Positions 1 through 13,800 are shown, counted from the stretch's first letter. The stretch is DNA of 64,000 bases from Rhopalosiphum padi (GCF_020882245.1 NC_083598.1:44615858-44679857), one strand, 5' to 3'. Numbers and translations are program-made. The notes: generated by a model not told the origin, from the sequence alone.

Positions 1-372
1 ACCGCTATTACATGTTATTATACGTAATATCAAAAATAGTATACACTACACTGTCTACACTTATCATATAATCATAATATATATAAAAATATATACACAC
101 CTAGTTTGTCCCCAAAGTTCTATACCATCCTAATTATCTATGTGTATAATCAATCAATATATCTAAATACTATTTTCTAACTATAATCTATTATGTAAAA
201 TATGTGCTCTTAAATTAAAATTATCATAGATTATACTATCGAAAAAACTGCATTTAAATTTTAATTACATTAATGTGCCACACTGCCACGACCACAGAGA
301 TGCTTATATAAGATGATACGACATTTTAGGGTAATTTACTGTTTAAGTATAATATAAAGCATTAACTCGTAC

Positions 373-3300
373 CCGATCAAAGTAAAGAGACCCGTTTAGC
401 CTGTGGTAAACTCCGGGCACGTTGTATGTATCGAACAAAAACCCGTCTTTTTCCCATCTTATTTTTGTCAGTGGCGGGTTAGAATGGAAGTGACAATCCA
501 AAGTACCAGGCTTCCCGTAAGCAAGAAAAACTTCAGCAGGTGAATAAACAACTTTCGCCTTGTCTGTAAAAAGCGCAATATTATATGATTAAACCATATA
601 TTACATTGCCGAGGATTTAATTGAAATTTAGGGTGGGTGAGCTCACATTTTAAATTCTGAGCGGAGCGATGAATGTATTGATTTTACAATAATGTGTGTT
701 TTTTATGTGATACTTAATGGGGCTTATATACTTTTTTTATAACAATTAAATACTAATAATATAATAAATGCAATATTTTTGGAAAAAATAACAAATGTAA
801 CAACTTATTTAAATACTTAAAATAAAATATATGAATTTAATAGCTATATCAAATAAACATATTATTACTTGGTGATATAGGCTGATGGGCCGTTACCACT
901 CAGAATCGTTTTTCGTAAATGATTCAATGATATATATCATTGAATTCAAATTTATTAACACAGCTATAATAATGACCTACTCGACACCTAATGTACAGCA
1001 GAGCCAGAGCGGTATCCATTTGCCTAACTTTTTTTAAAGCAAATAATTTACATTTACCAATGGGTACATAATACCCCCTTCTCACACACACAATAAGCCC
1101 CAAAAATATTTTAAATATTACATATTACACAATAATTTGAATAATTATTAATATATTTATATAACAATAGTTAAGTATATTAAGTTTAAAAAAATAAGTA
1201 AAAGTCTATTGAAATAATAAAAACCATTCCAATATTATATGCTAAAAAACAATAATATTCACCATATCATGTAAACATTTTTTGAGGCTTGAATATTATT
1301 TAAGGAGTTTGTATGACATCAATTATTGATTTGATCAATATTCATTAAACGCTTACACTGAACATTGAGAAAAGCACCGGCAGTCAGTGTTCCTTTTTCC
1401 GATACTATGCGGCACGAATAGAAACCGTTATCATTTAATGCTGCATCATAGATGTCTAAGGAACCTTCTGGAGTTACAAGAAATCTACCATTCAAAAATG
1501 GTAAATCGTCTAGCGGCACGCCGTCTTTATACCATTGGACTACGAACTCGGGATCTTCTTTGACGCAACTGAAATGAACAGACTCGTGTTCCATTCGGGT
1601 TTGGTTAATCGGCGGTATACTCAATACGTCTCCACCTATAACCCAATATGATATTATATTATAGTAAATAATACAACAATTACATTATATTTAACAATTT
1701 ACATTTTACAGCAACTACACTGGAATCAATCTATTTTTGAAATTGAATAGTCTTATTGTATACTTATATTTATTTTACTTTTATTTTGTACACAGAATTA
1801 TTGCAAATTATTACTGAAAAAATATAAGTGTATTTATAGATTGAATCGTAGGCAAAATTTTTAAAAAATGTTTAATTTAAGTACAGTAAAACTAAAATTT
1901 AATCAAGCTTTTAAATTAACCGTATTGAACAAGTAACCCGATGAAAATAATTACAGCAGTCATTAATTACAAACATTTGACCAATGGATGAAAGTCATCA
2001 AGTCATGCATGGTCACTTCGTGTTAGAAAAATCAAAAATGTATTAAACATAAGCTAATTGTAGTTATATTTTCTATCAATATATAGATAAAGCATATATA
2101 GAGAAAAAATATGCATTTGAACATCAGATAAAAGAGGGAGACCAATACTGTGCGGGAATTTACGGAAGAAAAATATGATGTAATTTAAAGCAGGAATACA
2201 TGGGGTATGAAACGATTATATATTATTTTTCTCTAATAATATTTCTGATGTTATTTTTCGTTTAAATATCTAAATTCATAAAATTGATAACAGTCATACA
2301 TAATTTTTAAAAATGTAATACAACTATACAAGATTCCTTATCCTTATAAAAAATTAAAATAAGAAGTTAAGTATAAATCTGCAAATGTTTTGTACGAGCG
2401 TCTGAAATTTTAATTATAATGAAATTAAACTTAAAATAACGATGCTGTCATTAAAAATGTACCTATAAAGTATTCAACTTTTAAATCATAATATACAATT
2501 TTTTATAGACATTTAATCTTCACATTTGGACAATATTAGATATTTAAACGAAGAATTTAATTTATTTTGTTTGTAATTGAATAATATTTGTGGATACTTG
2601 AAACTTTTAAAGTTTATTGTTATATTTATAGTTTATACATACAAATACACCATATGCGTAGGTAGGAAATATTTTTGGAGGGGGTTTTTGTCTAAATCTA
2701 TATTAATATTACAAAATTATGAATAATTTATTCGTATGTATTAAATAATACAATTATTTTATTTAATTTCGGGGGGGGGGGGGTTGAACACCCAACCCCC
2801 CTTACCTACGCCCATGAAATACACAATAATGATATTTTAATATGCAATGTTGTTGGCAAAAATTAATTATACTTACCGTAATACGGTTTGGTATTATTTC
2901 TTTTATAAATATAAATAAACCATAAAATATACTTCAAAATATAGGTTAAGATTCATTGAATTAAATTTTAACACATATACCTTACAGTAAGTACTAATAG
3001 TTACTCTTCAATGGCGAGCTATAGTTGCGACACCTACTATAACTGGCTACTGTACAGGAGAGCAGTTACCTAGAACAAGTACTCCGTCCCTCCTTCTTTT
3101 ATTATTAAACCATTCGAAAAAAAATATTTACAACTTATTATGTACTAAAAAATATATTTTTTAATAAATTAATTCTTGTTTTGCTATCATGCAGCCATGT
3201 AGGTAGATATAATATAACCAACGTAGTACAAGGAAGTATTAATTTAATTTTAGTATGGAAAAGGTTATTGTCGTTATTATTATATTATTATTCACATTTC

Positions 3301-6300
3301 ACACTATAAACTTATAATTAATATAAATACTGATGCAGCATTTTTTTTTAAATGATACATAATAAAACCCTAGACAATATTTTAATGTGTTGAGAAACTA
3401 TAACAAAGATTATACAATTGCCATAGAAATTATAAGTAAGTGTACAGTCAATTTATAATGTCTAAGGACCATGCCTAATATATAAATTATGCAAACCTAA
3501 CCTAAGTATATATTATGGAAGGGAAGGGTTTAATGAAAATATAATTTATACTATAAACAAATATAAAATAGTATCACGGTAAATAATATGTTAGTTTTAT
3601 TGGCAGACTTTTGTGGGATATTTTTGATTGGTACATATACAAGCCCTTCGACTCACTTCTTCATATAGCCCATCCTGTCAACAATACCTCCAATAAATAA
3701 TTAATAAAAGGACCCTGAATAATATTTACTCGTAATCTCTTCGGCTGACCTCGTAATCTCTAACAATGTTCAATTTTATCAGTAAGTCAAGGTCATATAT
3801 GACTAAATCATCTAAGCTAGTCAATGAATGCTTAAAAACACATTATTTAGAAATTAACCTAATGAAATAAATCATTTAAAATTCAAAAAACTCTTATTAG
3901 ATAGGTATATTTAAATGTGCTGTAAACCTATACATATAAATGATATTTCACTCACGAACAACGATTAGAATAATTATTTTTTTTTTATTATTATTCTTTT
4001 ATTAAAACATCTAAATTATTATTTTATGGACAAATTTGATGGTTGAAGTTGACTAAACAATTTTGTAAATAACTTTAAGCCACAACAGAGACGGATCCGT
4101 TCATATTACTATTTACTATATCAGTTATCTATATACAACAGTGGTTTTCAAACTGGGTGCCGCGGCACACCAGTGTCCCGCGAGTATCCACTAAGTGTGC
4201 CGCGGTTTTTCCATAAATTATCGATTGCACTGAATTATGATATAAGAAAATGCGGGTATGTGTCAACTATTCGTCCAAGAATTAAAAATATTTGTTAGCC
4301 CATCAATCACATATTTCTTATTAAATGTATATATAATTATAAACAAATTTGTTCATCTAAAAAAAAGGTCAGTGTGCCGTGAAAATTTTTTGAAGTTTAC
4401 GGTGTGCCGTGTATAAAAAAAGTTTGAAAACCACTGATATACAACATCACAGAAATTTTGTATATATACAATCACTAAAACTTTGTCGTATTTGTATTCT
4501 GTATTCTTTTATTTTTTAGTAATAGGTACTAATAATAATTGATAAATATAAATATAATTTCTATAATAGATAATGCTACCTAATATTATATAATATAAAT
4601 AATTAATAACCTAATAGAGTTTTATTATATCAACTTGAACAACCAGTTTAAAATAGTCTTGACATTTAAGTTAAAATTAATGCTTTTAATAATTTTTAAT
4701 ATTATAACTAATTATTTGTTAGAACAGAATGTTTGCTTCAAGCTTCAACTAATAATTATAAACCTTTAATTCTTTATTAAACAAATGTACAATAATTATT
4801 ATTTACAAATAAATTTGTCATAACTCATGTCTTTATGTGTCACCTTTTATAAAAGTACCTTACATAAATATTTTATTTTTACTTATTTATTAGTTAATTA
4901 ATTAATTTTATTATTAAATTGTTTATTCATTTATTGTTATTTTAGGTATGTGCCTATTAGCTTATAGTTCTCTTGCTTTATTTAATTCAAACAATATTTT
5001 TCTGATGATTCTTTAATAAAGAAAAAACATTACAGTGTGGTAATAGGTACATCATAGCCACACAGATATTATAGTAACTTCGGTATAGTGACTTATGTTT
5101 TTAAGATTAGCAAATTTATCTTTTTAAAACTATTTTTATTATCTAATCAAGTATACATTTTAAAATGTCTATTTAATATTGAGAAATTGATTCAATTCAC
5201 GAATATCACGATGATTACACATCTTAATTTTTATAATTTATCTTAATGTATATATAAATATACTATACATGATACATTAATATTAAAAATGTTATGATGT
5301 AAATAAAATTATTTAACGGACATAAAGTTATAGTATATTAATATGGTATAGCTACAGAGTACAAGCATATTACTATGCTGCAATTTTGATGCTACGTTAA
5401 GAACAATAAAATACTCCCAACTTTATTAAAATAATAACCAATAAGGCATGAGCATTATAATATAATATTATACTTTAATTAAATCAAATTAATCTATTCT
5501 CTTTCAGGTTTGACGATTATAATATCGAAAAATTCTTATTGTAATCAATTATATTATTTATTATACACGAACTGTTAGTCCTCACCTTCGACATCAAGCC
5601 TGAACCGTACACCTGCTGTAAGACCCATGTCGTTGTCAACAGTATTCAACGTTGAATCTGTGCTCGACTGGGGTGATGACAGTGTGGGTAAAGGTGGCTG
5701 TGACGATGAATGCTGCAGCGGACCTGCATCACCACTGTAAGTTACATGGCACTCGTAGTCACCTGTGTCTGATTCGCGAAGACTGGAAACGTTAATAGCA
5801 ATGGAGACTACATCACTGAACTCGGGGGGTTCTACCACGGCAGTTCGTCCGTCGTATCGCTCGTCGGTGGTTAACGTACCCTCTGAACACGTAAATACCG
5901 TCTGCCCCTGTAAAATGAATATAATAAATTCAACATCATCACAAACCGCTGCAACGATTATATCAACTTCTCATATAATATATTATAATTTATAATTATT
6001 AGTTATAAATTACTAAAAATGCATACTATTCTGAAATTTAGATTATTATATAATCATTTTTAAAAGAAAAACACTACTTTTTATAATTTATTAAAAAAGA
6101 AAACCCAATATACCTTTCTGAAAAATGTTATTTACAATTCTTCACTTTTACCGCTTCCCCTAATTAATGAAACAAGCCTAGTAAAAAAATCTTTCTTTTT
6201 AAAATATAGTCTCGGCAGACAAGAGTTTTGTGCGTTTAACACATTGTCAAGTAGGTACGCACACCATGTATCCTGTTCGTATTGTACTCGTTTTTAAGTA

Positions 6301-8119
6301 CTTGTCGTCTATGTATTAAAATATTATTATTGATTAATATCTTCTAATAAATTTATATAGGTACACGACTACTAATAATATTGTATTACAAGTTACAATT
6401 TTAAAAAGTATAGTACAAAATACTTTACATATTAATAATATTGTGTGTAACGTCCAAGCTAAAGAATTTAAACATTCTAACAAATATAAAAATAATAATT
6501 AAAGTTAATAGCTATTATTACAATATATGAAACCAATATTATGCTACATATTTGTTATCAAATATCAATAAAAATAAACATTTTTGACGTTTAAAAAAAA
6601 ATACATAATTTATATTTTATTATCTATCTAAGAATAATATTATTACCAAAAGCCATGTATAAACAACTATTTTATGAAATGATCAGATAACTCCCAAATA
6701 CAAACATACGTATACACCGATGACCGATGCCTCAAAAACTAAAAAAGGAAGCGTTTAGCAATCATCACATCTAATTCTCAATTAACACAAAAAGTAAACA
6801 TTTTCATCATATGTATCGCTGAAATGTTAGCAATACACTTTGCAATAAAATACATAAAGAATTATCAACAGTCATCTAATTATATTATTTTCATAGATTC
6901 TTTAAAAAAAAATTCACCATCATAGCCTAGGTACCTGAACACAGTGATATTGAAGAAAACAAGTTAACAAATTGACAAAATGTACAGCAAATAATTAATT
7001 AATAGAAACAAATTTAAAATACAGTACCTATGAAGACACTCTTTGATCAATAAACATATCAATTGAAACAAAATGGTCAAATAAATGGAAAAAACAAAAA
7101 ACCAAATTAAATGAAATTAAACTAACAATTGAGCGCTGAAAAAATACAAACAAATTTTTCAGAAAATAATAAGTAAATTTAATACGCCTTAGAATAGGAC
7201 ACATCCCACTCAATCATGGATACTTAATGAGCAAAGATGAACAAATCATTTGCACAATCTGTGAAGTTCCGCTTATACCTAGTAAACATGAACTACTATA
7301 CATACTCGTAGAATGAAGATAACAGAAAGAGCCAGAAAAATGCGTAACATCATCGAGTTCCTCCGCTAGCCCTTAGGCCGCTAAGACGAGACATCCGTCA
7401 AAAACACACCTTGATTTACAAAAGAAATTAATACTGATAACATATTTTGTAAAACAATTTTAGTAGCATTTAAGAAGGAAATAATTTTTATAACATTACA
7501 TGTAAGTAAAATATAAATCAAATGTCAGCCGAAGGCCAAGCAGCCGAGGCTTAATTAAAATAATAATAATAATATTGGTGAATTATCATATTGATTCCTA
7601 AAATATCTTGTCTCTATAATAAGTCTAGTAATATTATACCTATAGTAATTGTTGACAATATCTGAATTTATATAATTTTCGCTAACATAATTGTATTTAT
7701 ATATAAGGTATACAGAACATAATATAATAGGTAGGTACATCTGGGAGCAAAAGTGCACAACAATTTAGTAGATTAGGTTACCGAATTTATTCCATCTGGG
7801 ACTTCCAATGAGCAAGATTACATTTTAGTTATTATAACGGATTTACAGAAAGTTATGATTAAAATGTATTAACGGCTGCAAATATCGCGATAATAAGTGA
7901 GTATCTACTCACGTCTTTTATCCAACGTACAGCCACAAGACGGCGAAGACCACCATCGTGGTCGAACCGTGGTTGTGGTACTGCCGGGCATTTGAATACC
8001 GCGTAACCGCCGATTTGGGACGTCAGCGAGCCGACATCAGTAGTTGTCTGACCGTTACAACCATAGTGGCCAAACAGAAACGCCGCCGTCGACAAGTACA
8101 GGATCAGTATACCGATCAT
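373..8119 (-). CDS. bdl: Turtle/borderless-family Ig cell-adhesion protein, 5' part (exons 1-4)
   Basis: Four coding exons: 8119-7913, 5907-5586, 1635-1357 and 563-373. All have GT/AG borders, and the phases (0, 1, 1, 0) keep one frame. The start is the ATG at 8119, the first in-frame ATG after the 5' leader. It opens a signal peptide (MIGILILYLSTAAFLFGHYG). Exons 1 and 2 form a V-type Ig domain (first Cys in YAVFKC, Trp in VRWIKD, last Cys in DTGDYEC). Exon 3 is a second Ig domain (IPPINQTRMEHESVHFSC to NGFYSCRI). Exon 4 starts a third (YKAKVVYSPAEVF, LDCHFHSNPPL, RWEKDGFLFD). The block after exon 3 closely resembles the same Ig domain of insect turtle and borderless proteins, type I membrane adhesion proteins used in axon, photoreceptor and glial contacts. 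No exon for the extra Ig domain that turtle carries between exons 2 and 3 was seen, which favours borderless. The remaining Ig, FN3, membrane and tail parts lie beyond the left edge. Family sure; bdl versus tutl less so. Confidence 0.85.
872..1024 (-). repeat. Dispersed repeat family A, copy 1
   Basis: It contains CTCAGAATCGTTTTTCGT and the pair ATTCAATGATA / TATCATTGAAT, which forms a perfect inverted repeat around a short AT stretch. The reverse complement matches the segment at 36442-36590 in block order (AAATGG-GTA, GTGTCGAGT, ACGAAAAACGATTCTGAGTG, ATCAGCCTATA). It sits in intron 3 of the Ig gene. The class is not known. Confidence 0.5.
2655..2815. repeat. MITE-like element with inverted ends and a 13-G run
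   Basis: The left side has GCGTAGGTAGG followed by a GGAGGGGG block. The right side has CCCCCCTTACCTACGCCC, its imperfect inverted copy, and just inside that is an uninterrupted run of 13 G (2771-2783). It lies in intron 2 of the Ig gene. The GGGCGTAGGTA end recurs at about 28062, and a related GGGCGTAATCAAGAGGAGGG end at about 50211, so this is a dispersed family. No clean target duplication was found. Confidence 0.5.
4139..4436. mobile_element. hAT-type MITE with perfect 8-bp target duplication
   Basis: The 298-bp element begins CAGTGGTTTTCAAACT and ends AGTTTGAAAACCACTG, perfect 16-bp terminal inverted repeats of the hAT type. It is flanked on both sides by the identical octamer ATATACAA (4131-4138 and 4437-4444), as expected of hAT insertion. 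Subterminal copies of a GTGCCG(C/T)G block occur at both ends. It has no coding capacity, so it would depend on a transposase elsewhere. It lies in intron 2 of the Ig gene. The intact duplication suggests a fairly recent insertion. Confidence 0.93.
6760..7575 (+). mobile_element. Degraded, 5'-truncated LINE 3' end (RNase H region and tail)
   Basis: One plus-strand frame around 6803-6905 reads like an RNase H block (FIICIAEMLAIHFAIKYIK, then NYIIFIDSL, with the catalytic-type E and D). Around 7185-7305 another reads RLRIGHIPLNHGYLMSKDE then ICTICEVPLIPSKHELLY, typical of the region after RNase H in I/Jockey/R1-like non-LTR elements. Stop codons and shifts break the frame. The copy ends in a CAGCCGAGGCTTAAT tail followed by (AAT)n at about 7552-7575, a usual LINE 3' terminus. 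It lies in intron 1 of the Ig gene, antisense to it. Confidence 0.8.
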
Positions 8120-8400
8120 ACCGTGCGTTTTCGATACGGCGACCGCGGTTTTAGTAGACCGACAGTTCGCAGGGTAAGTGGTACAGTGCGGATATTGTCG
8201 CGACAGCGTCCGCGCGGGAGGACGAACTCGTATATTATTTCGCGGACACGACAAATTATAATAATAATATATCGTCGTCGTCGTCCGCTCGCTTTAATAA
8301 CAATAATAATATAACGCACGTGACGTAGGAAAATATTTACAAATAACGCGTCGGTTGCGGACTTGCGGTCGGACCACGCGACACTAAATGTATAATATTA
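8120..8400 (-). promoter_or_regulatory. 5' leader and CpG-richer promoter region of the Ig adhesion gene
   Basis: This stretch upstream of the 8119 ATG is much richer in CG dinucleotides than its surroundings and contains a short (TCG)n tract at about 8273-8285. The reading frame stays open upstream of the ATG to about 8254, but it begins with a non-ATG codon, so it is probably untranslated leader. The transcription start cannot be placed from sequence alone. Confidence 0.4.
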
Positions 8401-10846
8401 TATTATTATACTTTAATACTTAACATGATATACTCAACACAATACATCAGTGTGCAGTCAGTACTCAATACTATTAAACAGCTGTACAGTTACGTTTTTA
8501 AGTAGGGACAATGCGTCCGTTGGCGGGAACCCGTTGTCTTTAGTAGAACATTTTTGAAAATTCAACGGGGTAACAAATTTGTATTTATGAGTAGTTAGTT
8601 ACAACACAATTTCTAAAAAATTCAAATGTTTACCCAATTGTTTTTTCAAACACGCACAGAAAAATCGAATTACACTTCTTTCTTTAAGTTTAAATTTGAA
8701 TTAAATTAATTTCATTAACTTTAACCTAATTTTTTCGATCTTAAAAACTTATATTGCACTTTTTAATAGTCTACCTGCTATTTTACAAATTCCTGCAATA
8801 CAATGGCATAAATTTATTTGTGCCCACATGCGAATATAATTAATTAAAACTTTAATTTAGTTTCAATCAGTCAATTTTTAAAATAAGAAAATACTTTATA
8901 ATTCATTTGCTTAAAAAAAATGTAATTAAAATTTAACTCAAAAATGACGGTTTTAAATGTTTTGATGCACGTGTACGGGAAAAACGATTAAGAGTTTGAT
9001 TTTTTTTAGAAATCCTAAATAGATACGGTAATATAAATTTTATAATAATGTAATAATTATAATTATGTCCAACGTATGTAATATTCAAGTACGATTTTTT
9101 GTTTTTGACGTCCAATTTAAGTGCGTGCAAACGCGATTGGTGAATGTATTATTATACAAATTTCTTATATTACCTACAATGTTATCCTAAACGTCCATAG
9201 AATATTTTCATACCAAAAATAGTAATAACTACTAAATTAACCGTACCCTAATTTCCAAACATGTTGATACTGTGATAGTGATAATGACGAATACGGAGCG
9301 GCAGAATATTCTAATCGAGCGATTTTTTTTTCTACATTTTTACAACGATTAAGATGTGAAACACACGCTTTCGTGCAGGATGCAACTTTCCTGCCCTCCG
9401 CGGTAACAAACACGCGATCGTAATCTACCGAGGTTATGCCAACTGAAAACAAAGACTGCATACGAACATCCGTCGCGTGTATTGAGCAATCGATTAATTA
9501 TATTTGCCTCATCGTACCTATATATATGTTAATTTTTTTCAATTGTTCAAAATACTCTTACGAGAATTAGAGAATTATACTCGATAATATATTATTATAA
9601 TATTCATGTCTATAATACACCGCAATAGCCGGGTGCACGTTACTATCATTATAGTTATTACATATAGTTCTATCATCATAAATGTAACTATTATAATAAA
9701 ATTCCACTTCGTAATAACTGATAATTTATAATGTATATTATTATTTAGTTTATATTGGATGTATTCTTTTCCAATTGCGTTTGACATTGAACATTAAAAA
9801 ATATAATGAATTGATTGAATATGCATTTTAGTTATATCTTTAGGTAATACGCATATAATATTTTATTATGATGAAATCAAAACGTTTTTATAAGACACTT
9901 TTGATACATGGTGGACATTTTCCTGCATGCAGGATCAGTATTCCCAAAAAACGATTTCATGAAAATAAAAATCTTGAATTAATTTTCTTTAGTGAAGAAT
10001 GTTATCATTGATGAATAAGTAAATACATAGTGGGTGTGTAATATTTATGTATTATAAACTTAAGTTATCTTTTATAGATCAATAATATTACATATTTTTT
10101 ATTGAATTTTTAAAAATTTTATTAATTATAATCCTGTTGTGTAGTTGTAAAAATTTAGTTGATCGATCGTCGTTACGTTATTATTATTACTATATAGTAT
10201 ATTCAATGTCCTTAATAACATTTTATTTACTTAAAAATATATGACTATGACTAGAAATTAAAATTTTTATTCATTGTCGTCGATACATTATCGCAGTCCA
10301 GTAGGTACCTTATACCTATGTGGCTATACGCCTATGCCTAGTATCCACTATTCACAAAATAATTACGAAAAATAGATAACTGACGTAAATATTACAGATA
10401 ATTTATTATTAAACTATAGGTATTTTTTTTCCGTTAGAGAAATGTAAGTTTTATTTTTTCGATGCCGTTTCCATAGTAGATATCTATTTCCTTGTATATT
10501 ATATACATCAATTTTGTTATATGATCAACAAAAATAAATTGCGACCAGAAGTCCTCGGACGAGATTTGATAGGACGACGAACTCACGTTTACAGTGTTTT
10601 ATTCCGAAATAACTATACAAGTAAAATAATATAGAGTTATTATTGAACCATCTTACGATTCTTACGTTTAAAGTCTTAGTGTTGTATCTACCTAAAAGCA
10701 CGTTGCCCTGGATACACCGGTAAAAGCTCTTAACACGCAAGTATAACGTCCTGTATTCAGTGCTATGTAGGAATGTTCGACTGTTATTCGTTCACATTCT
10801 CGCGTACTGGCACACTAAAATACTCATACGTAAATTGTTGCCGATC
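8400..10846. other. Intergenic region between two divergent genes
   Basis: AT-rich spacer between the leader of the Ig gene and the start codon of the nine-exon gene. A CpG-richer patch lies at about 9240-9480. It holds a 74-codon minus-strand frame that matches nothing I recognise and has no clear splice context. The promoters of both flanking genes are expected near the two ends. Confidence 0.5.
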
Positions 10847-13800
10847 ATGTCGTGTAAATCGTTTAGTATAAGTGTAGTTTTAGATATTTTAGACGTGAGT
10901 ATCATTAATCAGTTATAACACTAAAACACTGATATTATTATTTACTATTTTATAATGGCTTTGATGAGAAATTCAATAAAGTTAATCAATAATATCAAAT
11001 ACTTATATTTAACTATAGGTCACGTGTCCTGGTGTTTGGATATGTCCCAAAGGAATGATATATCTCGATATTTGGTTATTTGGGTGTAACAATAGTACAT
11101 CATATGTAGAACCCAAATTTCCTTTAGCTTTCAACGAAAAATTTAACTTCCACAAAGTAAAATATGACTAATTCTATACTTCAATTATTTTTATCTAATT
11201 TTTTTTTTATTTGTTTATTTAATGTTATAGACCTTTGCAGAACTCTCAAACTTGAGAGACATTCAGAAAGTTTTAGAAGAAAAATGCATGAAAATAGCAT
11301 TAGTGCAAGCCTACAAAAAGAAACAAGTCACTTTAGCCACATACAGCTCCTATGTCGATGAAGTATTATACCCTGAACGTAGCCGATTGAGTAAAAATGG
11401 AGAATTGGCATTGCTCATGAAAAATGAACCTTTATTTCCGGTTAGTATAGGTATAATGACTATAATGAATATAATAAATATTAATAATATTTAAATAATT
11501 GTAAAGATAAATGTAAATAAGTATTGTTTAAAGTAAAAAACATTCATATTATATTATTATGATTTATGATCATTGCCTAATGTAAACAATGTATATTTAA
11601 TTAATTTCTCTTGTAATCTAGTAAATTGAAATACTTTCAAAATTAACGTATGTACAATGAAAATTACCTATTGAATGATCAACGTCAAAAAAAAATATCC
11701 CGTTAAAATGTAGTGCGTATGATAACAAACGTTGTATATTGAATAATATATTTAATATTTAATAAATTTATAATTTTAAAATGCTCTTAACTTGTTTTAA
11801 AATTTAAAAGAAAACTACGAGTTGATTTTTACCTTTAAATTGAACATTGGTCACTGTCACTAGCAAATGCACTCAAAAATACAAAGTAAAATAAATAATT
11901 ATTACTTTTAACATTAGACTTAATAGTTAATGTGTTATTATGCGTTTATAAGAAGGAAACTACATACGCGGTCTAACCTATGAAGTTCACCCCCACCCCC
12001 AAAACTGTTTGATTAATTCGACAAATATGCCATTATTTTGCAAGTTAGTTTAAGAATTTGCAAATCAACATTTTTTAAGTCAATTTTTGAATATTTATCG
12101 AATCTATTGGACAAATTCGTAGTGTAATATATATTACTTACCAAATAAAAAAAGCATCAAATTTCTATGAAAACCATTGTCTATGAAATTTGCATAATTT
12201 AAATTGTTCGTTCTTTTTGTTTAGCTTAAAAATTAGTTATTTTTAACTATATTAATTATTATAATATATATCTACTGATTTTTAAATAATTAAAAAGTTG
12301 AAACCATTGTTTACATCATAATTGGTATAATGAACAACGTGCATAATACATGATGATATTCAACTATAGTAATAATAATAACAATGGTTAATCATAGGGA
12401 ACCATTTCACCAAAAATTACTCTGGTCACCAAGACCTGTGTGACAGAACAAATAAACGTAATTTCATGTGCAAATCATTCCTTACCACAATATTTAGAAA
12501 TGCAAAATCAGCCAAACAGAATGAAAAGAGTTCATCACTCTAAATTCATAAATTCACCGTGCTCACAAAAAACAGAAAATAGGTTGTATAACATACGCAA
12601 ATATACCAATACTCTTTTATTTAATTTCTTATCGATATTATTTCAATATAGGACAACTAACGACGATGGAAATAATAATTCAGATACAGACACAGACAGT
12701 CAACTATATTGCTTAAGAACAATAAAGGTAACATCAATTTAAATTTATATTACTTAGTTAAGTATTAGTTTATTCTTAATAAAATGTATTAATTTATTCA
12801 CTTAAATTAAACTACCAGCAAAGTTGACAATTAAACTGCATGAACTGGTACCTATAGGTACATTATGTTTTTTTGATTTCGACTCTGGTTCTGGTTCCAG
12901 TATTTACCTAGCTAATTTTTTTTTTGTAAAAAGTTCTGGTTCTTATTTCACTTTTTGAAAAATAATTTTAAGGATTAAAGTAAGGTTATATTATAGTTGC
13001 TATTATTCAATAGTTCCAAATATTTATTTTAAATATATTCTTTAAAATCGGTTTAATTGTCTATATAAGTACTTACATAAAGTAATAATTAAGTAATATA
13101 TGATGTATATTATATTTTTTATAAAAATAAAATATCCATTTAAATTTCAAGACTTTATAAGCAATAAACGACTATAGACAACAATAATATTAGCTTATCA
13201 AAGCTTAATTATCCTTAGATACACCCGAAAAAATAATAACAGAAGTAAATACAAAATTATTTATTAATCATTTTAAAACCGATATTTTTCATTAAAAAAT
13301 ATGGGTTCCTGTTAATTATTTTAAAATATTTCATTATGAACCAGTTCCAGTCCCTGAATTGGCTGGATTTATAACATATAAATTATAATATATTAAAGAA
13401 TAATTATTGTTTTAATACTTAATGGTAGATAGTGGATTACCTTTAATTTTAAAGATAATACATAGTCATAGTGCTTCAAAATAAATCTTGATATTATTTT
13501 TGTATAGGTATAACAATTTCGGAAAGATTTTCAATTTTATAAAAACTTAAAAAATATATCTAATGATTCTAATGTACTTCATTTGATTTATTTGTAATTG
13601 GTTCATAGCCTTAATATTTCAAAACTTTAAAAGAAAAGTTAATATTTTATATCATCATAATCCTCAAACTGATTAAAAATTGACTTTTTAGTCTATTTTG
13701 GTAATGTTAGTTATATTATATTAAAGGACATTAACAATTACGGAGTACTTAATGTATATTGTACTTTTATTTAAACCTATAATCGATGTTTCTTGTATAT

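Noticed and set aside
7958..8314. 118-codon plus-strand frame opposite exon 1 of the adhesion gene
   Set aside because: Antisense shadow of the signal-peptide exon and leader.
9237..9461. 74-codon minus-strand frame upstream of the adhesion gene
   Set aside because: No signature, and no splice link that would join it to the adhesion gene in frame.
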